Positions 18,337 to 25,220 of a stretch of DNA of 64,000 bases are shown here, in pieces (positions within the stretch are counted from its first letter, which is position 1; each line of letters begins with the position of its first letter). The position numbers and the translations under genes are program-made. This DNA comes from Streptomyces sp. CB02980 (GTDB taxonomy: Bacteria > Actinomycetota > Actinomycetes > Streptomycetales > Streptomycetaceae). Under the pieces are notes generated by a model. The model was not told where the DNA came from. It did no database searches and worked only from the letters and a program-made list of their open reading frames with translations. The stretch covers positions 59,072 to 123,071 of the forward strand of contig NZ_JACSCH020000014.1 of NCBI RefSeq assembly GCF_014451325.2, given 5' to 3'.

Positions 18337-18855
18337 TCAGGCGAACAGGTCTCCCCGGTACCGGAGTTCCTTGAGCATGCGGCCTCCCGTCTCCTCCCGC
18401 ACGACCTCGCCGTCCGGGCGCCAGCCCGCCGCCTCGTAGAAGCGGCGCCCCCGCGTGTTCCCCGCGAACACCCACAGCGCCGCCGTGCGGAACCCGGTCC
18501 CCACGAGGGCCTCCGTGGAGGCCGCGAGGAGGGCCCGCCCGACTCCCGTGCCCCATACCTCCGGCAGGGCGTAGAGAGCGGCCAGCTCGGCCGTGGTCCG
18601 CCGGTCGAACTCCTCGTCCGGCCAGGCGCGGAAACAGGAGAACGCCCGCACCCGTTCGTCGGGGCCCGTCTCGACCAGGACCGTGGGCCGCTCCGGGGCG
18701 GTGAGGCGGGCCCGCCAGGTGGCGGTGCGCTCCTCGACGTCCAGGGCGTCCAGGTAGGGGCCGGGCAGCAGGTCGCGGTAGGCGGCCCGCCAGGACAGCA
18801 CGTGCACGGCGGCGATGCCCGCCGCGTCCTCGGGAAGGGCTTCTCGTATCGGCAT
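18337..18855 (-). CDS. GNAT family N-acetyltransferase
   Basis: A 172-residue single-domain acetyltransferase. It has the acetyl-CoA pyrophosphate-binding motif A (EVWGTGVGRALLAA, near 98-112) and motif B (AALWVFAGNTRGRRFYEAAGW) of GNAT enzymes. The N-terminal REALPEDAAGIAAVH helix is also typical. The acceptor is unknown. The ATG at 18855 follows GGAGGA by about 9 bases. It lies upstream of, and in the same direction as, the methyltransferase at 17376-18233 with a 103-bp gap, so co-transcription is possible but not required. Confidence 0.85.
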   Translation of the reverse strand: MPIREALPEDAAGIAAVHVLSWRAAYRDLLPGPYLDALDVEERTATWRARLTAPERPTVLVETGPDERVRAFSCFRAWPDEEFDRRTTAELAALYALPEVWGTGVGRALLAASTEALVGTGFRTAALWVFAGNTRGRRFYEAAGWRPDGEVVREETGGRMLKELRYRGDLFA

Positions 18856-19109
18856 GCCGCATTGTCCTCCGGCCGGAGGACCGGCCGCCTCGCAATTTCG
18901 GGCCGCCCCCCGGACCCGCCTTCACAGTTCAGGCCCCCCGCCGCATCCGCCTCCGCACATGCGGTCCGCCGGACCGGCCGCCGCGGACGCCGACCTGACG
19001 AACCCCCTGTGACAGCACCATGAACGGGCCGTCCCGACCGCCCTTCCGCCCCTAGGATCGGCCGCGCCGCCGCCCGGTGGCGCGCCTCTCCCACCTGCCG
19101 AGGAGTCCC

Positions 19110-20354
19110 GTGCCGAACTCGCCCGCGCCCGCCCGCCGTTCCGTGCTGAAGGTTCTCGCGGCGGCCCCGGCGGTCTCCGCCCTCGGCGGGCTCGCCACCG
19201 CCACCACGGCCTCCGCCGCATCCGCGCCCGCCCCCGCACGCGCCACGGCCGGAGCCGCCGTCCCCCTCGCCGCGCCCGGGATCGTCAAGGCCCTCCCGGC
19301 CGAGTACTTCACCGTACGGGGCACCAATGCCGAGGCGCGTTTCGACAGCTTCGGGGACACCGGACACCTCACCCCCGTCGACCGTTTCTTCGTCCGCAAC
19401 CACACCACCACCCCCGTCCTCGACGCCGCCGACTGGCGCCTGACCCTCTGGGGCGACGGCCTGCACGGCCGCAGCCCGGTCCACTTCACCTACGGGCAGC
19501 TCCGGGACCTGCCCTCCGTCACCCGAACGGCCCTGATCGAGTGCGCCGGAAACGGCCGCAGCCTCTACGCGAGCCAGCAGGGCGAGCCGGTCACCGGCAC
19601 CGCCTGGACCCTCGGCGCCGTCGGAGCCGCCCGCTGGCGCGGGGTGCGCCTCGCCGACGTGCTGCGACGGGCCGGGATCGCCCGCGACGCCGTCGACCTC
19701 CAGCCGCGCGGCCTCGACGACCCGTACGTCTCCGGCGGGATCGACTACGGCCGGGTCCGCCGCCCGCTGCCGGTCGCCAAGGCCTTCGACGACGTGATCC
19801 TCGCGTACGAGATGAACGGCGAGCCCCTCCCGTACGACCACGGTCATCCGGTGCGGCTCGTGGTGCCCTCCTGGGTCGGCATCGCCTCCATCAAGTGGCT
19901 CGGCGACATCGAGGTCTCCACCCGTCCGCTCAGCTCGCCCTGGTCCACGGACTGGTACCGCCTCTTCGGCGACGCCCACCCGGCCGGCGGCAGCGCCCCG
20001 ATCAGCCGGCAGACGCTCAAGTCCGGCTACCAGCTGCCCTTCGGCGCCACCCTGGAGGCCGGCCGTGTCCACCGCCTGACCGGCAGGGCCTGGTCCGCGC
20101 ACGCGCCCGTACGGACGGTCGAGGTGTCCACCGACGGCGGCGCGCACTGGCGGCGGGCCCACCTCCACGACACCCCGCGACGGGACGGCTGGGTCCGCTG
20201 GAGCACGCCGTGGCTCCCGCGCGCCACCGGACCGGTCACCCTGCTCTCGCGGACCACCGACACCGCCGGCAACACCCAGCCCGAGCGGGCCGTCCACAAC
20301 ACCCAGGGCTATCTCTTCAACGCGATCGTGCGACACCCGGTGACCGTCGCCTGA
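19110..20354 (+). CDS. Tat-exported molybdopterin sulfite oxidase family protein
   Basis: A 414-residue oxidoreductase with a twin-arginine signal (ARRSVLKVLAAAP, residues 8-20) followed by an Ala-rich cleavage region, so it folds with cofactor inside and is exported. The core has the molybdenum-ligating cysteine in LIECAGNGRS (Cys145), then WRGVRLADVL, DHGHPVRLVVPSWVG and IKWLGDIEVS blocks typical of sulfite oxidases, and a C-terminal Ig-like Mo-co dimerisation domain (VRTVEVSTDGGAHW). No heme or cytochrome b5 domain is present, so an external acceptor is needed. GTG at 19110 is chosen because AGGAG lies five bases upstream; an ATG at 19077 would shift the Tat motif deeper. Sulfite is the likely substrate, but other members of this fold act on other compounds. 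Confidence 0.85.
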   Translation: MPNSPAPARRSVLKVLAAAPAVSALGGLATATTASAASAPAPARATAGAAVPLAAPGIVKALPAEYFTVRGTNAEARFDSFGDTGHLTPVDRFFVRNHTTTPVLDAADWRLTLWGDGLHGRSPVHFTYGQLRDLPSVTRTALIECAGNGRSLYASQQGEPVTGTAWTLGAVGAARWRGVRLADVLRRAGIARDAVDLQPRGLDDPYVSGGIDYGRVRRPLPVAKAFDDVILAYEMNGEPLPYDHGHPVRLVVPSWVGIASIKWLGDIEVSTRPLSSPWSTDWYRLFGDAHPAGGSAPISRQTLKSGYQLPFGATLEAGRVHRLTGRAWSAHAPVRTVEVSTDGGAHWRRAHLHDTPRRDGWVRWSTPWLPRATGPVTLLSRTTDTAGNTQPERAVHNTQGYLFNAIVRHPVTVA

Positions 20355-20399
20355 ACCGACGCCTGGAGCGGCGGAACCGGCCGAACCTTCGTATAAAGG

Positions 20400-20430
20400 G
20401 CACGGGGGTGCCGTGCCGGCGCCCCCGTGC
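20400..20430 (+). terminator. 14-bp stem-loop between sulfite oxidase and PLP-fold gene
   Basis: The segment folds into a near-perfect 14-bp stem (with one G-T pair) around a 3-nt loop. It ends 18 bp before the next start codon, and its 3' flank carries the AGGAGG site at 20435-20440, so it could terminate upstream transcription or act as a 5' leader hairpin. Confidence 0.55.
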
Positions 20431-20448
20431 GCTCAGGAGGTACGGGAC

Positions 20449-21681
20449 ATGCGGCAGACGGCTCCGGACGGCCGTGGCCCGGTGCGCTACGGCCCTCCCG
20501 CCCCCGACACCGGCCTGCCCGTCCTGCCCGGACTCGCCGGGCTCCTCGCCGCCGCCGCCGGACGGACCACCCCCGAGCCGCCGGGTGGCGGCCCCGTCCT
20601 GCGCGAGGCCGCCGCCGGCTACTGGTGGCGCCGCGGCCTGCGCACCCACCCCGAGGACGTCGTGGCCGGCCCCGGCGCCCCCGCGCTGCTGCTCGCTTTG
20701 ATCGCCGCCCACGGCGGCGACCTCCTGCTGCCCCGGCCCTGCCCCGCCTGGTGGACCCCGCAGGCCCGCCTCCTCGGCCGCCCGGCCTACCACGTGCCGA
20801 CCCCCGCCGAGGCCGGCGGCGTCCCCGACCCGTACGCCCTCCTGGAGACCGTCCGGCGGATCCGCGCCGAGGGCGGCACCCCGCGCGTCCTCCTGCTCTC
20901 CGTCGCCGACGACCCCACCGCCACCGTCGCCCCGCCCGAACTCGTCCGCGAGGCGTGCGAGGCCGCCGTCGCCGAGGGACTGCACGTCATCAGCGACGAG
21001 ACCTGGCGCGACACCCGCCACCATCCCGAGGACACCGTGCTCCTCAGCCCCGCCGAGATGTGCCCGGACGACGTGACCGTCCTCTCCGACCTCGGCGGCG
21101 CCCTCACCCCGGCCGCCTGGCCCTGCGCCGTCGCCCGCTTCCCGCCCACCGATCCGTCCCGCGCCGACCGCTGGACCGACCGCCGCGCCCGCGTCCTCGA
21201 CGTGCTCACCGCCCTCGGGGCCGTCGTCCCCGGGCCCGTCGCCCCCGCCGCCGCGCACGCCCTTGACGAACCCGAAGACGTCACCGTACGGGCCCGGCGC
21301 GCCGCCGCCGTCCACGGTCGCCTGGCCGCGGCCGCGCACCGAGCGGTCCTCGCGGCCGGGGCCCTCGCCCGGCCGCCGCAGGCGGGCCGCCACCTGTACG
21401 CCGACCTCGGGCCGCTACGGGCCGGTCTCGCCGCCCGGGGCGTCACCGACTCCCTGGAGCTGGAGAGCCACCTCGGCGCGCGCCTCGGTGCCCCCGCGTC
21501 CGGCGGTCACCGCTTCGGCGACGAACTCGGCGCCCTGCGCGTCAGGTTCGGCACCGGCATGTTCCTGGGCGGTACGGAGGACGAACGGGCGGAGACGCTC
21601 GGAGCGCGGGACCCGGAGACGCTTCCCCATGTGGCGGCGAAGCTGGCGGAGTTCGGAGGAATCCTGGAGGAACTCCGGTGA
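20449..21681 (+). CDS. class I/II aminotransferase-fold protein lacking the PLP lysine
   Basis: A 410-residue protein with the layout of fold-type I aminotransferases: an N-terminal arm, PGAPALLLALIAAH, a PCPAWWTPQARLLG segment, VLLLSVADDPTATV, and a SDETWRDT acidic block where PLP-ring-binding Asp/Tyr normally lie. At the Schiff-base position, usually S-x-S-K-x-x-x-x-x-G-x-R, it reads VLSDLGGALTPAAWP with no lysine. Lysine occurs only once in the whole chain, in the C-terminal AAKLAEFGG, far from the active site. It is therefore probably not a normal aminotransferase; a regulatory or binding role is inferred. ATG at 20449 follows a perfect AGGAGG. A possible short reading frame overlaps its stop. 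Confidence 0.7.
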   Translation: MRQTAPDGRGPVRYGPPAPDTGLPVLPGLAGLLAAAAGRTTPEPPGGGPVLREAAAGYWWRRGLRTHPEDVVAGPGAPALLLALIAAHGGDLLLPRPCPAWWTPQARLLGRPAYHVPTPAEAGGVPDPYALLETVRRIRAEGGTPRVLLLSVADDPTATVAPPELVREACEAAVAEGLHVISDETWRDTRHHPEDTVLLSPAEMCPDDVTVLSDLGGALTPAAWPCAVARFPPTDPSRADRWTDRRARVLDVLTALGAVVPGPVAPAAAHALDEPEDVTVRARRAAAVHGRLAAAAHRAVLAAGALARPPQAGRHLYADLGPLRAGLAARGVTDSLELESHLGARLGAPASGGHRFGDELGALRVRFGTGMFLGGTEDERAETLGARDPETLPHVAAKLAEFGGILEELR

Positions 21682-21917
21682 CAGCACCCCCGGTCGGCCG
21701 CCCGCCGAAGAAACCCGCGCAAGCCGAGGGAACCGCAGTCGTACGCGCCGTACGAGTCGTGCACGCTGTACGCGCCGGGCACGCCGTAGGCGCCGTACGA
21801 GCCGAGCACGCCGTGCACGCCGTACGCGCCGGCCGCCCCCGGCCCTCCGCACCCCCCGGACCAGTCCGACCCTCCGCACGAGCCGAACCATCCGCGCAGA
21901 ACGGAGCCCGCAGATGA
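21678..21917 (+). CDS. possible 79-residue linker ORF of low-complexity HAVRA repeats
   Basis: A 79-codon frame starts with GTG in a GTGA overlap with the preceding stop and ends in an ATGA overlap with the next start, so it would be translationally coupled on both sides. Its product is repetitive (VRAVRVVHAVRAG, HAVGAVRAEHAVHAVRAG) and basic, with no recognisable domain. The DNA is degenerate TACG/CACGC repeats, and other frames across it are also open, so it may be a non-coding repeat spacer. The double overlap is the only argument for translation. Confidence 0.3.
   Translation: MTAPPVGRPPKKPAQAEGTAVVRAVRVVHAVRAGHAVGAVRAEHAVHAVRAGRPRPSAPPGPVRPSARAEPSAQNGARR
21700..21835. repeat. degenerate GTACGCGCCG / CACGCCGTA repeats
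   Basis: Short units around CGTACGCGCCG and CACGCCGTA recur irregularly just after the PLP-fold gene stop codon. They account for the low-complexity reading frames on both strands here. Confidence 0.6.
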
Positions 21918-22981
21918 CGGAACGGACGGCACACCCCACGCGGGCCGCCCAGGCCGCCCCGTACCAGCCCGATCCCGCCACGGCTCCCGCCCGTCCCCCC
22001 GCGCCGGCGCCCGCTCCCGTCCTCCACCCCGTCGGGCGGCTCCGCCTCGACTGGCCCCGCAGCTTCGCCGACCGGCTCACCGCCCCGCTCCCCGGCGTGC
22101 GGGCCCTGGCCCGCCTCGCCCGCGAAGGAGCCGTACGCCCCCGCCCCGAAGGCCTCCGCGACATCCCGCTGCTGCCCTTCGAGCCGGGTCCGCTGCCGCC
22201 CGCCGGACCCGACACCCTCGCCATCACCTGGGCCGGGCACGCGAGTTGGGTGCTGCGGGTGGGCGGGCTCACCGTCCTCACCGACCCGGTCTGGTCCCGC
22301 CGGATCTTCGGCACCCCCGCCCGGCTCACCCCCGTCGGCGTCCGCTGGGAGGACCTGCCGCGCATCGACGCCGTCGTCATCAGTCACAACCACTTCGACC
22401 ACCTCGACGCCCCGACCCTGAAGCGGCTTCCCCGGCACACCCCGGTCTTCGTCCCGGCCGGCCTCGGCCGCTGGTTCGCCCGCCGCCGGTTCAGCCGGGT
22501 CACCGAGCTCGACTGGTGGGAGGCGGCCGAACTCGACGGCGTTCGCTTCGACTTCGTCCCCGCCCACCACTGGTCCAAGCGCACCCTCCTGGACACCTGC
22601 CGCTCCCTGTGGGGCGGTTGGGTGCTGACCGACCGGTCCGGGCGGCGCCTTCACTTCGCGGGGGACACCGGGTACGGCCACTGGTTCGCCGAGATCGGCC
22701 GCCGGTACCCCGGCATCGACCTGGCCCTGCTGCCGATCGGCGCCTACGACCCCCGCTGGTGGCTCAGCGACGTTCACACCGACCCGGAGGAGGCCGTCCG
22801 CGCCCACCAGGACCTGGGGGCGCGGCGGATGGCCCCCATGCACTGGGCGACCTTCGTGCTGTCGTCGGAGCCCGTCCTCGAACCCCTCACCCGGGTCAGG
22901 ACCGCGTGGGAGCAGGCCGGGCTGCGCCGCGAGGACCTGTGGGACCTGCCGGTCGGCGGCTCACGGGTGCTCGTGCCCTGA
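21914..22981 (+). CDS. MBL-fold hydrolase, NAPE-PLD-like
   Basis: A 355-residue metallo-beta-lactamase-fold enzyme. The zinc motif HxHxDH reads SHNHFDHLD (near 156-164), with AGHASW before it, a HHWSKR motif, FAGDTGYG, and a late MHWATF histidine as further ligands. The N-terminal Pro/Ala-rich 40 residues are probably a linker. Closest architecture is N-acyl-phosphatidylethanolamine phospholipase D and its bacterial relatives, so a lipid phosphodiesterase role is plausible but unproven. ATG at 21914 overlaps a possible upstream small frame (ATGA). The stop overlaps the convergent DedA gene by 21 bp. Confidence 0.85.
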   Translation: MTERTAHPTRAAQAAPYQPDPATAPARPPAPAPAPVLHPVGRLRLDWPRSFADRLTAPLPGVRALARLAREGAVRPRPEGLRDIPLLPFEPGPLPPAGPDTLAITWAGHASWVLRVGGLTVLTDPVWSRRIFGTPARLTPVGVRWEDLPRIDAVVISHNHFDHLDAPTLKRLPRHTPVFVPAGLGRWFARRRFSRVTELDWWEAAELDGVRFDFVPAHHWSKRTLLDTCRSLWGGWVLTDRSGRRLHFAGDTGYGHWFAEIGRRYPGIDLALLPIGAYDPRWWLSDVHTDPEEAVRAHQDLGARRMAPMHWATFVLSSEPVLEPLTRVRTAWEQAGLRREDLWDLPVGGSRVLVP

Positions 22982-23644
22982 CGCGGCGTGCCCCGACGCC
23001 CCGTCCACCTTCGCCCGCGGCCCCCGGAACCGCCGCCACAGCCCCGGGACCGCGCCGACGAGCACCGTGAGGCCCACCGCGGCGACGACACCCTGCCAGG
23101 GCTCCGGGAACAGCGAACCGCCCAGGATCCCGATCAGCTGGTACGTCGCCGCCCATGCCAGACAGGCCGCCAGGTCACCGCGCACGAACCGCCGCAGCGG
23201 CATCTCCGACAGCAGACACGCCAGCATCACCGGGATCCGCCCCGCCGGCACGAGCCGGGACAGGACGAGCACCGACACCTGATGCGTGTCGAGCCGCTCC
23301 TGCGCGTGCGCGAGCCGATCCGGTGTCACCCGGCTCCGCAGTGCGGCGAGCCACCGCGAGCCGTTGCGCGAGCGCACCCCGCGCTGCCCCAGCCAGTACA
23401 GGGCGGTGTCGCCGAGGAGCGCCGCGAACGCCGCCACCAGGAAGACAAAGAGCAGCGCGAGGGGCGACGTCTGGTGGAAGGCGACCACCGCCGCCGAACT
23501 GACGATCGCGCCCGTCGGCACGACCGGCACCAGGGCGCCGAGCGCCACGAGGAGGAACAGGGAGGGATAGCCGACGGCCTGCTGCGTCGACTCCGGCGGC
23601 AGCTCCCGCACCGCCGTCACGACCCCGGTGAGCCCGTGGATCAC
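22961..23644 (-). CDS. DedA family membrane protein
   Basis: A 227-residue integral membrane protein of the DedA/SNARE-associated family. It shows hydrophobic segments near 25-48, 58-80, 133-150 and 170-190, and the family's re-entrant region with a GDTALYWLGQRG motif (about 82-93) and a LSRLVPAGRIPVMLACLLS motif near 130-148, which contains the conserved Arg and Pro-Ala-Gly. DedA proteins are linked to lipid carrier flipping and membrane potential. Its 3' end overlaps the MBL-fold gene by 21 bp on the other strand. It lies 46 bp downstream of a second MBL-fold gene in the same direction, likely one transcript. Confidence 0.85.
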   Translation of the reverse strand: MIHGLTGVVTAVRELPPESTQQAVGYPSLFLLVALGALVPVVPTGAIVSSAAVVAFHQTSPLALLFVFLVAAFAALLGDTALYWLGQRGVRSRNGSRWLAALRSRVTPDRLAHAQERLDTHQVSVLVLSRLVPAGRIPVMLACLLSEMPLRRFVRGDLAACLAWAATYQLIGILGGSLFPEPWQGVVAAVGLTVLVGAVPGLWRRFRGPRAKVDGASGHAASGHEHP

Positions 23645-23690
23645 CGGCCGTCCCCCGGCCGCGCCGCCCGTCCGCCCCTCGTCCTCCGAC

Positions 23691-24470
23691 TCACCGGGCC
23701 ACCTCCGGACGTACCCGCTCGCCGTGCCCGAGCAGATGGACCGCCACCTTCGGCGCCAGCCGCGCCGCGTGCCGTACGAACTCGTCGCCCGGCGCGTGGA
23801 ACTCGTGCGGCCTGATCCCGTCGAGCCCGATCGGCCAGTACGTGCCGTAGTGCACCGGGACCGCCGCCGCGGGCGACAGCGCGGCGAGCGCCTCGGCCGC
23901 CCGGCCCGCGTCGAGGTGGCCGTGTCCCAGATACGGGCCCCAGCCGCCGACCGGCAGCAGCGCCACGTCCACCGGGCCCACCGCCTCCGCCATTCCGTCG
24001 AAGAGGCCGGTGTCCCCGGCGAAGTACGTCCGCGCCTCGCCCTCGACGACGTACCCGAGCGCGGGGGCGCGGTGCGGCCCCACCGGCAGCCGCCGTCCGT
24101 CGTGGAGCGCCGGCACGGCCCGTACCGTCACGCCCTCGACCGTCACCGTGTCGCCCGGTTCCACCTCGGTGAGCCGCAGCCCGTTCCCGTCGAGCCTGCG
24201 CAGCCCCGGTACGGCGGCGGGGGCGCCGCGCGGCACGACGAGGAGCGTCCCGGGCGCGAGCCGGGCCAGCGACGGCAGGTGCAGATGGTCGGAGTGCAGG
24301 TGCGAGACGAGGACGGCCTCGGCGACCGCGGCCTCGGGCGGCGGCAGGGCGCCGCGCCGCCGCCGCAGGTGCGCGAGCCGCCGCGCGAACAGCGGATCGG
24401 TGAGGAAGCGGACCCCGGAGTCCTCGACCGTGCAGGTCGCGTGACCCCACCAGGTGACCTCCACCGGCAT
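23691..24470 (-). CDS. MBL-fold metallo-hydrolase (UlaG-like)
   Basis: A 259-residue metallo-beta-lactamase-fold protein starting MPVEVTWWGHATCTVED, with the zinc motif SHLHSDHLH near 84-92, FAGDTGLF near 155, and HYGTYWP near 207. The short N-terminus and WGHAT start fit the UlaG-like subgroup acting on phosphoester or lactone substrates, though the substrate here is unknown. ATG at 24470 follows GGAAGG; an in-frame GTG at 24518 would add 16 Gly/Arg-rich residues. It probably forms an operon with DedA at 22961-23644. Confidence 0.82.
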   Translation of the reverse strand: MPVEVTWWGHATCTVEDSGVRFLTDPLFARRLAHLRRRRGALPPPEAAVAEAVLVSHLHSDHLHLPSLARLAPGTLLVVPRGAPAAVPGLRRLDGNGLRLTEVEPGDTVTVEGVTVRAVPALHDGRRLPVGPHRAPALGYVVEGEARTYFAGDTGLFDGMAEAVGPVDVALLPVGGWGPYLGHGHLDAGRAAEALAALSPAAAVPVHYGTYWPIGLDGIRPHEFHAPGDEFVRHAARLAPKVAVHLLGHGERVRPEVAR

Positions 24471-24616
24471 GCCGCCTTCCGTCGTCTCGGGTTCCGGCCG
24501 TCGTCCACCGCCGTTCACGATGTCCGGGCTCGTACCCTCACTCCGTATCGAGGGTAAATGTCCGGAGCGGGCGCCGGAGGATGTTCGGCCGTGCCGTCCC
24601 GCAGTAGGGTCGGCCC

Positions 24617-25033
24617 ATGGACGACGTTCGGGTGGCGGCGATCGCCAGCCTCACCCCGCTCGAAGAGCTGGACAGCGAGCCCTTCCTCGTGGACACGCGC
24701 CGCCAGCACGCGGTGTGTGCGCGCTGGGCCGACGACAAGGGGTACGTGGTCGCCCGCCGGCTGCTGTTCTACGGGATCCGGCCCGACCACGAGGCCCTGT
24801 GGATGGACGTGGAGGCGGGGGCGGTCGACCTGTTCGTCGCCGCCAACGAGCGGGTCCTCGCGCGCGCGTTGACCTCCGTGCCCGGCTTCCGCGCGGAGTG
24901 CGCGCGGCGCGGGGTGCGGGTGGAGACCGCCTGCTCCGACGGGCCGGCGTGCGAGCCGGAGTACGACGCGGCGGCCAAGGCGGGGGTCCACCGGCGGCTC
25001 TCGATGCCGACGGCCGGGTACGACGGCTGCTGA
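24617..25033 (+). CDS. hypothetical 138-residue protein
   Basis: Soluble protein of 138 residues, not recognised. The middle contains alternating strands and helices (FLVDTRRQHAVCARWADDKGYVV, LLFYGIRPDHEALWMDVEAGAVDLF) and the C-terminal third has several cysteines (ECARRG, ETACSDGPACEPEYD, ending GC). No signal peptide or membrane segment. The ATG at 24617 has no strong ribosome site, only a GTAGGGTCGG stretch. It stands between the divergent MBL-fold gene and a downstream repeat tract. Confidence 0.6.
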   Translation: MDDVRVAAIASLTPLEELDSEPFLVDTRRQHAVCARWADDKGYVVARRLLFYGIRPDHEALWMDVEAGAVDLFVAANERVLARALTSVPGFRAECARRGVRVETACSDGPACEPEYDAAAKAGVHRRLSMPTAGYDGC

Positions 25034-25053
25034 CGCCGCCTCCGCGCGCAGAG

Positions 25054-25148
25054 CGACCCGACGTACGACCTCACGTACGACCGCACGTCGACTTCACGTA
25101 CGTCTTCACGCGCGACCCGACGTACGTCGGCACCGACGACCTGACACA
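25054..25148. repeat. eight degenerate 12-bp repeats (CGACYYSACGTA)
   Basis: Units of 12 bp (one of 11) start at 25054, 25066, 25078, 25089, 25101, 25113, 25125 and 25137; the first and sixth are identical CGACCCGACGTA. They fill the space after the stop at 25033 and end about 70 bp before the next start. Confidence 0.8.
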
Positions 25149-25220
25149 CCCGGGCCGATCGCCGTCACCCGTTTTCCCCGCCGACCGTGGGCGTTGTGCC
25201 ACGCTTGAGGCAGGAAACGG

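Noticed and set aside
18264..20336. Long - strand frame through the GNAT and sulfite oxidase genes
   Set aside because: Overlaps two well-supported genes, low-complexity product.
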